Of a stretch of 64,000 bases of DNA, positions 56,386 through 64,000 are shown piece after piece. Position 1 is the first letter of the stretch. Each line of letters starts with the position of its first letter. Where the stretch lies: NCBI RefSeq assembly GCF_003589595.1, contig NW_020653852.1, positions 6,940,118-7,004,117 of the forward strand, in the 5' to 3' direction. The position numbers were made by a program, and so were the translations under genes. This stretch comes from Hyposmocoma kahamanoa. Taxonomy: Eukaryota > Arthropoda > Insecta > Lepidoptera > Cosmopterigidae. Under the pieces are notes generated by a model, which worked only from the letters and a program-made list of their open reading frames with translations, ran no database searches and was not told the origin of the DNA.

Positions 56386-56893
56386 GCAGAAGACAGGTAG
56401 GGGAACTGTAGGAAAAACGGACCCTGTGGGTAAAACGGACCGCACCTTTTACTATGAAACTACTAGTGCCATCTATTAACGCTTTACGTCCACTTGGTAG
56501 TCGCTACTCTCTCACTCTTGGTCAGTGTCTTTGGAGCGGCCGTGCGTTAGCACACGTTTTTATCAAGGCAAGTTATTTTTTGAGTATTTTGATGTAAAAA
56601 GAACAAATTTTAATTAACCTTTACTTTTATTTTGCAATTAATATTCATTTCTAAGTGATTTTCATTTAATTACTCCTTATTACACTTTATTTTAACGATA
56701 CAATAAGCAAAGTTCCCCAATTATTTAATCTCGAAATATTTAACAATTACATACCTTTTTTTTTTTTTTTTTTTTTTTAAAAAGGCAAAATGGAATGGGC
56801 AAAATGGACCGCGTGGTCCGTTTTGCCTTCAAATATTTTTGTATGCAATATTATTATGGGATTTTGGTAATTCGATTTATTATTAAATTTCAG

Positions 56894-57757
56894 ATGGTTA
56901 ACAACTATAAAAGAAAATCAGATCGACAATCTTGGAGTGAAGAGGATATGAAAAATGCAATTGAACAGGTAGCAAGTCGTAAAATGGGGCTTAACAAAGC
57001 TGCCGCTACTTATAATGTTCCAAAGACTACTTTAATACGAAGACTGACAAAATACGAATCTAGCAAAGATATTACTAAAGCTACGGAGAAGAAAATGGGC
57101 CGGTATGAATAGGTATTTAACGCGAATCTAGAGAAGGAATTAGCATCCTATGTCAAAGATATGGAAAGTCGTTTTTTTGGTTTAACTACAAAGGATCTAA
57201 GAAGACTTGCTTACGACTTGGCTGAACACAATAAATTACAGCACAAATTTAATAATCATACAAAAATGGCTGGAAGGATTTGGCTAGATAATTTTTTAAA
57301 GCGTAACCTGGACTTGAGTCTCCGTAAACCCGAGCCGACTTCAGCAGCTCGAGCAGCAGGATTTAACCAAGTTGTTGTCAACAAATTTTTCGATCTCTTG
57401 ACAGACCTAGTCGCTAAATATAAACTGGCACCTGACCGAATCTTCAATTTCGATGAAACAGGTATGACAACTGTGCCAAAAAGTATGCCTCGTATCGTTG
57501 GCACAAAAGGCAAGAAACAGGTAGGACTGTTAACTTCTGCTGAGCGAGGTCAGCTCGTCACTGTTGTTTGCTGCTTTGGAGCGGATGGCTCCTACATGCC
57601 TCCCTTATTTGTGTTCCCTCGTAAAAGGATGAAACCAGAGTTAATGTTGAATGCCCCACGAGGATCCTGGGCTTTGTGTCATGAAAGGGGGTGGATCCAG
57701 AAAGAAATTTTTACAGCATGGTTCGAAAAGTTTATTAAGTTGAACAACCAAAGATGA
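56894..57757 (+). pseudogene. Pogo-type transposase N-terminal part, in-frame stop, truncated DDE
   Basis: ATG at 56894 follows an acceptor-like AAATTTCAG. HTH_psq-type domain: SWSEEDMKNAIEQVASRKMG, LNKAAATYNVPKTTLIRRL. An in-frame TAG at 57110 interrupts GRYE-VFNANLEKEL. Then a CENP-B-type second helix region (FFGLTTKDLRRLAYDLAE, MAGRIWLDNFLKRN) and the first catalytic Asp in IFNFDETGMT. The frame ends LNNQR-stop where other pogo proteins continue to LLLDGH (second Asp). That half of the DDE core is missing. Confidence 0.85.
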
Positions 57758-58223
57758 ACCACGGCCATCTACGTCATTTTTTATTTCTCCAGAGGAAATA
57801 ATGCCTATTCCTAGAACATCAAAACGGACTCGATCTACTGTTAGGCGAGGACAGATGGTTGAATTAACATCATCACCTTATCGGGAAGAATTAGAATCGC
57901 TTCAAAAGACTCAAGAGAAGAAACAAAGAGCAAAGACGGCAAAACAGAATTTATTCGCAGAAAATAAAGGGAACAGGACAGTAAAGACTCGACCAGGCAA
58001 AGGGAAATCCACTAAAAAAATTACTAAAAAGAGAAGCTATACATGTTCCAGCAAAGCAGAGGAAGATGTTAGATGCTTTTATTGTTCACATTTATTTTCT
58101 GAATCAGTTGAAGGATGGGTTCAGTGTCCAGAATGTTCTTTATGGGCACACTGTAGTTGTGCCGGTATTGAGGATAACGATCAAGACGTTAGGTTTGTTT
58201 GTGAAAGGTGTGCTTCCGCGTAG
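57758..58223 (+). pseudogene. Pogo-type transposase C-terminal part with PHD-like finger
   Basis: In a different frame from the upstream part, beginning about PRPSTSFFISPEEI, then MPIPRTSKRTRSTVRRG, a long Lys/Arg-rich stretch and CFYCSHLF, WVQCPECSLWAHCSC, VCERC. The Cys4-His-Cys3 spacing is that of a PHD finger, usual at the end of insect pogo/Jerky-like transposases. The frame change marks the deletion junction near 57750. Confidence 0.82.
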
Positions 58224-59041
58224 GTGCACTAATTCTTAATTTTTTGCTTATATTTTTGTAGGTCCTTTTTACCTTCATGCGTGATCCGTTTTACCTCGAC
58301 GTGAAGGCAAAACGGACCAATTCGAGGGTTTTGGAAATCATCCAATATCTTTTAAATCTGTGATTTACTTTAAGTATTGGTTATAGGCATATAAGATAAC
58401 TAAATGCTCAATTATATAACGTTAAACAAATGATAATAAAGCCGTTGATTTTTGTTTACAGTCGAATTTTCCTTAAGTGGTCCGTCCTACCTTCAGTTCC
58501 CCTATTCATCACATTATTCTCGTATATTGAAATAACCTTTGTCAAATGCAGTACTTAGTTATTGATATTTCTATACCAGTCTTGTGGATTGGTATCTCGA
58601 TTATATTCCCAGTATGGTTCAAATAACTATAAACACAATAACAAACACGTTTACTATTTGATGTAATTTTTTAAACATCGAGCGAACGCTTCAATTCTGT
58701 AATGAATGGCGCGTGCGACCCGTGCTGTGTCGAGTGCACTGCGAGAATATGCATGTGTGCGTCCATACACGGCACGCGGCGGGCGTGTACATAAGCCGCG
58801 CTGCAACTTTTATATCGAGTTACTTATTATACTATGGAGTACACGAAAGGAGCCGCTTCTCACGACCTTTTTTTTTCCTTTCCTGAATATCTGGTGTATC
58901 CTGGGTAACAATCGGCGAACACCTTACCCTGGTTGGCAAATTCTTTCACCACAATGGCAAACATTACAGTATATGCCATCGATACGATGAGTAAAACAAG
59001 AAGATTTTACTGTGCTTGTTAATTGCCTTGCTGCTCGTTTT

Positions 59042-59395
59042 TTTTTATGATACCAAACCAAGTGACGAGACGAACAAGTCGTCAAAAAAAAAAGAAAAAG
59101 AAAAGAAATGTTTATTCAAAATAAATTTGATATAAACTACAAACTGAGATTGGGACCAACCTATTAAGTAATTAAATACTTGTAAATTGTGCGCCAGGCG
59201 AAACGCCTGTCACAGCTGTTCCAGTGCCACTCAATCGCAGGGAACTAGGGGCGCTGCCAGTGCACCCGTCACTCTGAGACATAAGTTGACAAGTCCTATG
59301 TGCCTATAATATCATCAGCAACCATATCCTTTCAAATCGGAACGCAGTTAATGCTCACATTACTGCTTGGCGGCAGAAATAGAGTAGTGTTTCGG
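59042..59395 (+). mobile_element. Repeat family C copy with an insertion
   Basis: Begins TTTTTTATGATACCAAACCA, GACGAACAAGTCGT, is interrupted by about 105 bp (A-rich start, AAATGTTTATTCAAAATAAA), and resumes GCGCCAGGCGAAACGCCTGT to ATTACTGCTTGGCGGCAGAA. The insert looks like an antisense LINE tail. Confidence 0.75.
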
Positions 59396-60849
59396 ACGCC
59401 AGTTAACAATACGAGTGGCGAATGCCGTCAAATGGAACACTACACGAATGTGTGAACGGGTAGTTATCGTCGGCCCTCGTGTACGAATGTTTGTTGAATG
59501 TTTCGTCGAACGCAGCGAGCACGTTTACGTAAATCCGGCACTAAACTTTCTTGTTCGTCTGTAGACATCGACGACGCTAGGTACTATTAGCATCAACTTG
59601 AAATTTTGTAAGGTTGTGCTACTAGGTTGAGTTTCGGGAACCATTAGGCTCAACTCACACTGGCGCAGAGTCAAGCGTCGCGACGCGTCATGTTTTTCGC
59701 CTATAGCATATTCATCTCTACTTACTTAGCAGAAAAGAGCTTCGTTGGCAAACCAACACACATAGCACACTAAGAAAAACCTATCATTATGTATTAGTCA
59801 TAAAAATTATATAAATAGTAATAAGAATTGTAAATATTAAGTTAGTTATCCACTACCATCTGATTTTAACTCGTCAAACTCATCATCCTGCTTAGTACTA
59901 CCCGCTACTCCTCTCACTGTGGTCTTGGCCACCCTTAGCCGTCAGTAGATCGGTCTTGGGAGTCTGCTTGGCCGGCAGTGAGAATAATGGACCCTACACT
60001 CTCATACTCTAGACGTTGAAAAACATTTTTCGCTTTTCTGGTACTGTTTTTAATTTACTGATAAAAATATTTAAAAAACCATATGGGAAACCAAATGATT
60101 TTGTCGGGCATTTAAATATAAAATTGTTTGTTTTTATGCGTAAGCACCAGCGGAAGTATGGCCGTCCCATTTTGTTACCTTCTATTTATTCATAATGCAT
60201 GTTTAAAATTATTTACCCTTTTTAAAATTCTGTGTAATAATGTAACCCTTGCAATGACCGTTTCGTGTTAAATATTAAAAGTGTTTTAAAATTACTTAAA
60301 ATTTTAATTTAATTAATTATTTAAAATTTTAAGTAAAGTCTTGGTGCAGTAAGGCTTATGAATTACTATCACAGAAGTTGTATTTTTCAATTAATTGTCA
60401 CCAGTTTGAATTCGATTAGACAGAGTTATGTTCTGTAACTTTTTTATGCTTTGAAGGTTCTGAACGCGACTCAATTATCCTTTGTAAATTTTTCGTTTCG
60501 TGCCGACCATTCTCTTGTCGTCTTTTCGCTTTGTCATCTAATTTATTTAGTCACCATAAAATAATGTTATGTCTTTTTATGTTAAGTAGAGTAGTATTTT
60601 TTTTACGAAAAATATACTGTCTATTCTTGATAGTCGTGTTTATAAAGTCACCAATTCATTTAACTGGCAACATATACGCTTTTACAATAAGATTCCGGTT
60701 GATATTCAAAATTGCCATTCACGAGGTTTAAAAGTATAGTGAAACAAAAACTTTACATTAAGCTTCTGTGTACTTGAATGACAAAAATCTATGGTAGCGA
60801 CCCGTTTAGCTTTTGCAGGTTGTCTTATTTGAACTAAATATTGTGAATA

Positions 60850-60960
60850 ATAAATAACGCCCACACGCATAGCCCCGCACTAGGGAAACCCCCGTGTCGC
60901 AGGTGTCGTGGACACACACATAAACAACCACGAATTACACCCAAACTCACGAGATAAATA
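60850..60960 (-). mobile_element. SINE-A copy, body only
   Basis: Complement: TTTATCTCGTGAGTTTGGG, AATTCGTGGTTGTTTATGTG, GTGCGGGGCTATGCGTGTGG. The tRNA-like head is absent. Confidence 0.8.
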
Positions 60961-61193
60961 AATGATAAATGTGTACCAAAATATGTTTATTTACAAAGAG
61001 CAACCCCTAGCGTTTGCTACTCATTCTTCTCTTATAAAAAAAAAACGAAGTATAACGATAGCAAATACCTATTTAATTTATATCGTTATGCATGAAATTT
61101 CAATCCAGGTATTAACTTATGTTAAGGAGCCGCCGAGTAGTTCCGTTCGGTTATTGTGGAATTTAAGTGGATGCCAAGAAGGCTTCGTACGCA

Positions 61194-61432
61194 GTTTTTT
61201 TATGACACCTAGTGACGGGACGAACATGTCATGCGCCCATCAACAAACATAGCTACACGCCTGTCTACAGCACTGCCACTCAGTGCTTTAAATAACAAAG
61301 GTCTGACGGCACTGCCATCTCCCTGAGACATAAGTTGACTACTCTCATATGCCTGTAATTTCGCAGAACACAAGAATGCTCAAATTACTGCTTGGCAGTA
61401 GAAATAGTTAAGGTGGCAGTATTTCGCTCGGT
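61194..61432 (+). mobile_element. Repeat family C copy
   Basis: TTTTTTATGACACCTAGTGA, CTGAGACATAAGTTGACTAC, ATTACTGCTTGGCAGTAGAA, AAGGTGGCAGTATTTCGC. Near full length. Confidence 0.75.
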
Positions 61433-61835
61433 TACCGTTAATACAAATAAAAATACGTAAAAATAAATGATAAAAATAACTCATGTCCGAGAGAGTTTCA
61501 AATATTTCGAAATACTTGCGCGTGTCGCGAACTCCCGTAAAGCCGAGCAAAGTGAAATACGAGGAGATACAACAGATAAAGCATCATATGAATGCTAGCA
61601 ATCTCGTTGCAACGTTTAAGCTGCCAGCTGTGAAGTACAGCTCCCGGCTCCTATATTGCAACCCGACAATTACGATCCAGGCTTTTGACGTTTGAAGCCC
61701 GGTTTTAAATTGAATTTGTTGCAAAATTGTCTATTTTGGGCCGTCATTGAAAATTTTTGAGGATTAGGTACCTGTTGTGTCGTTGACAATACGACATTTG
61801 ACTGTAATTGTAAATACTGCCGCCATTTGTTTTTG

Positions 61836-61945
61836 TTTATCATATCAAGTGACGGACAAGTAGTGCACCTTGGGGTGCACTAGAAGTTCCAGTGCACTCA
61901 GAGCCTTAAATTGTAAAAATCTGTGACATAAGTTGACAAGTCTCA
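61836..61945 (+). mobile_element. Repeat family C copy, deleted
   Basis: ATCAAGTGACGGACAAGTAG, CAGTGCACTCAGAGCCTTAA, GTGACATAAGTTGACAAGTC. Internal and 3' parts are missing. Confidence 0.65.
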
Positions 61946-61997
61946 TGGTTATTATCATTTAATTATGTTGAGACTGAAGGTTTGCTTTGCGGTCTGG

Positions 61998-62222
61998 TAT
62001 GATATGACACACACGCACACTCACGCACACACACACTCACACTCACAGACACACACGCACACACACTCACACTCACAGACACACACGCACGCACACGCAC
62101 ACGCACACGCACACGCACACGCACACGCACACGCNNNNNNNNNNGCACACGCACACGCACACGCACACGCACACGCACACGCACACGCACAGACACACAC
62201 ACACACACACAAACACACACAC
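61998..62222. repeat. CA-rich microsatellite (ACACGC)n with assembly gap
   Basis: ACACAC, ACTCAC and GCACAC units, becoming pure (GCACAC)n around ten Ns at 62135-62144. The true repeat length is unknown. Open frames across it (His/Ala or Val/Arg runs) are artefacts. Confidence 0.95.
62135..62144. other. Assembly gap, 10 N
   Basis: Ten undetermined bases in the middle of a hexanucleotide repeat. The number is probably a placeholder and not a measured size. Confidence 0.98.
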
Positions 62223-62249
62223 CAACACACATCATGTAACGTTACATAT

Positions 62250-62535
62250 ATCCATTCCACATTTTTAAGACTGGCTGTATTTTGCTGTTTGTTCCTTGCT
62301 TATAGGTTAACCTTAATTATTTATGTAGTAGTTTTAACTTTACCACAGAATTTTTGTTTTGTTTCCTAATTTTCAAATTTGTTCCGCAAAGGGAGACCTG
62401 GTGTCTCATAATACAGGGTTTTACCTAGTTTGAGCACCAGTCCTTTACAATAAAAAGTATACACTGTATTTTATGTACTAGATATAAGTTTAACTGTGGA
62501 AGAGAATAAATTCATTATTATTAAAAAAAATAAAA
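62250..62535 (+). mobile_element. LINE 3' UTR
   Basis: GGGAGACCTGGTGTCTCATA, ATACAGGGTTTTACCTAGTT, TGAGCACCAG, then AATAAATTCATTATTATTAA and an A-rich end. I recognise it as the 3' UTR of a Jockey-type LINE. No coding part attached. Confidence 0.6.
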
Positions 62536-63264
62536 GTAAAGATGGAAGGTAGAAGATGGAAGAATACATATTCTTGAGAAGGTTGAGTTTTAACTGTACT
62601 TACTGGTACACTTCAATAAAAAAAGTTAATGCGTATATATTGAAATGAATCTCACCGATAGACGTTTATTTAGACAGACGAAAGGTATTTATTTCTACAA
62701 AAAAACAAACGACGCTCTTATTATTAGGCGCGTGTATCGATTAATAAAATATCCTACTTGAGAAAATATACCTTGTAATTACGACGTGGCACCAGTCTCT
62801 TACACCAGAAAATCTTCAATGGTGAATGTATTAACTTCGTAAATGGATTCATAAAACTCTTTGTGAAGGTGACCTAAATCTATATGCGATGATAATCTGA
62901 ACACGAATTGGAGAAGTTTTGCCATAACGACGCTTTAAAATTTTCCCCGTTCGAAATTTAAAGGACATCCCTGTCCCGGTAGCTGCAGGTTACAAATTCA
63001 ATTGGTGTGAAATATTCGACACGTCACGGAAATCGATATTTTGTTTTAAGAGCTTCGCTGATGGAAAGCCATTTTATTTAATTTCTTTTAAACAAATTGC
63101 AGAAAGGTCTCAAAGAATCGTTTATAAATTTATTCACATTTTATTTGGTGATTCATAGAAGTACCGTCAGCAAATTGAGTGAAGTGCATACTTACATAGA
63201 TACATGCAGTGTCGTAGGCAAGTTTGTACCTCAAGGTACCAATTTTTTTTTTAAATTTAGTATC

Positions 63265-63725
63265 ATGTGATAGAGTTCATTCGGTGAAATACTGCCACCT
63301 TATTTATCTCTGCCGCCAAGCATCTGCTCACTCACATTGAGCATTATTGCGTTCCGAAAACTAAAACATGCTACCCTGAAAAATTGTCCGTAATGGCGCT
63401 TTCACCCTTTCTACAAAACACCGACGTTATTATCTTACATTTAGTAGCAGCTTCTTTGTGAAAGAGTACGTCCAGACAAGTATTGCCACTTTACCTATTT
63501 CTGCTAATAATGTGAGCATTACTGCGTTTCGGTTTGGAAGGGTAAAGGGTGTTGGTGAAATTACAGGCATATGGGACTTGTTAAATTATATCTCTGGGTG
63601 ATTGGTGCAGTGGCAGTGCCCCTAAGATCTTTGCGATTTAAAGCTCTAAGTGGTACTACGACTGTTGTTGACAGGCGTGTCGCTTACCACCAGGCGCGCG
63701 ACTTATTCATTCCTTCACTTTGTAT
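63265..63725 (-). mobile_element. Repeat family C copy, longest single copy
   Basis: Complement starts AGTGAAGGAATGAATAAGTC, GTGGTAAGCGACACGCCTGT, passes GAACGCAGTAATGCTCAC-like and GGACGTACTCTTTCACAAAG. It then repeats part of the family end (GGCGGCAGAGATAAATAAGG, GCACTATTTCACCGAATGAA-like) further left. Confidence 0.7.
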
Positions 63726-64000
63726 AGGGTTTTTCAACAAGAACTTTGTTTTGTAAATCAAAATAAAACAATGAATTTAGATGACAATAATTCAAATTTT
63801 TATTGTATTAAAAAAAGTAACGTTTGGCAATTATGAATGAAAAATGATATCCGATAAATGTCCACCACGAACACAGTTACTGGGGCGCTTTTTTTCGAAA
63901 ATTCGGCTGGAAATGACCGTAATCAATGGATTACGATATCGAGAGATGTTAACAACTCAATTTTGGCCTATTATTGATAATATATATGGATATCACTAGC

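Larger units (their letters stand above)
56400..58502 (+). mobile_element. Pogo-type DNA transposon, internally deleted
   Basis: TA at 56398-56399 and 58503-58504 bounds GGGGAACTGTAGG and CCTACCTTCAGTTCCCC; TIR about 26 bp with mismatches. AAAACGGACC or its complement occurs repeatedly near both ends and just before the coding region, as expected for transposase-binding sites. A run of more than 20 T lies at about 56757-56779. 2.1 kb. The transposase is broken, so it cannot move on its own. Confidence 0.85.
42338..64000. other. Repeat-filled region upstream of the visible NaCP60E exons
   Basis: Over 21 kb in which no domain I exon, start codon or other host gene could be supported. It is dominated by SINEs, MITEs, LINE ends and a pogo-type element (listed separately). 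Probably intronic to NaCP60E, whose 5' exons would then be past 64 kb. The unlisted parts are AT-rich with nothing recognisable. Confidence 0.5.

Noticed and set aside
61963..62369. Open frames with His/Ala, Val/Arg or Cys/Ala runs
   Set aside because: Translation of the CA-rich microsatellite and its N gap.
1..64000. CRISPR arrays, operons, ribosome-binding sites, riboswitches
   Set aside because: Eukaryotic nuclear DNA with spliced genes; no regularly spaced repeats with unique spacers were found.

Overview
The window is animal nuclear DNA, most likely from a moth or butterfly. It is AT-rich. Its genes are split into many short exons by GT-AG introns, and most of the rest is SINEs, decayed LINE ends and short inverted-repeat DNA transposons. 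Several repeats look like ones I know from Lepidoptera, for example the tail motif GAGAACCTCCTCC near 38.9 and 47.2 kb and LINE 3' ends with a RTE/Jockey-like C-terminus. The order is inferred from memory of such repeats, not from a search.

Four host genes can be supported. (1) 2279-10974, minus: the 5' end of an inhibitor-of-Bruton-tyrosine-kinase (IBtk) homologue. Four exons give two ankyrin repeats and the start of the RCC1 region, and the gene runs off the left edge. (2) 3352-4422, minus: an intronless tetraspanin nested in IBtk intron 3, on the same strand. (3) 16458-19898, plus: a complete three-exon NDUFS4, a complex I subunit. It is head to head with IBtk across about 5.5 kb of transposon-filled DNA. 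(4) 25344-42337, minus: 21 exons of a four-domain voltage-gated cation channel of the DSC1/NaCP60E type. They cover part of the domain I-II linker, domains II, III and IV and the whole C-terminus. The filter residues are E (II), E (III) and A (IV), and the III-IV linker has MFL. Both mark DSC1 rather than para. NDUFS4 and the channel converge tail to tail.

Domain I and the N-terminus of the channel were not found between 42.3 kb and the right edge at 64 kb. That stretch is either part of one very long intron or holds exons I missed. It is packed with repeats and has one 10-base assembly gap in a CA-rich microsatellite.

The mobile-element content is the most informative part. The strongest items are: a 1.36 kb non-autonomous hAT-like element (11720-13081) with an 11-bp TIR, an 8-bp TSD, large palindromes at both ends and a GC-rich minisatellite as its core; a second hAT-like element (13856-15534) with an 8-bp TSD; a 2.1 kb pogo-type element (56400-58502) that keeps its HTH and first catalytic Asp, has lost the rest of the DDE core, and keeps a PHD-like tail; MITEs with TTAA, TTA, TA and possibly CAG duplications; a head-to-head foldback of a repeated family at 45.9-46.8 kb; and a SINE split between its A and B boxes by a LINE tail. 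No prokaryotic features, CRISPR array or convincing functional tRNA gene were seen.
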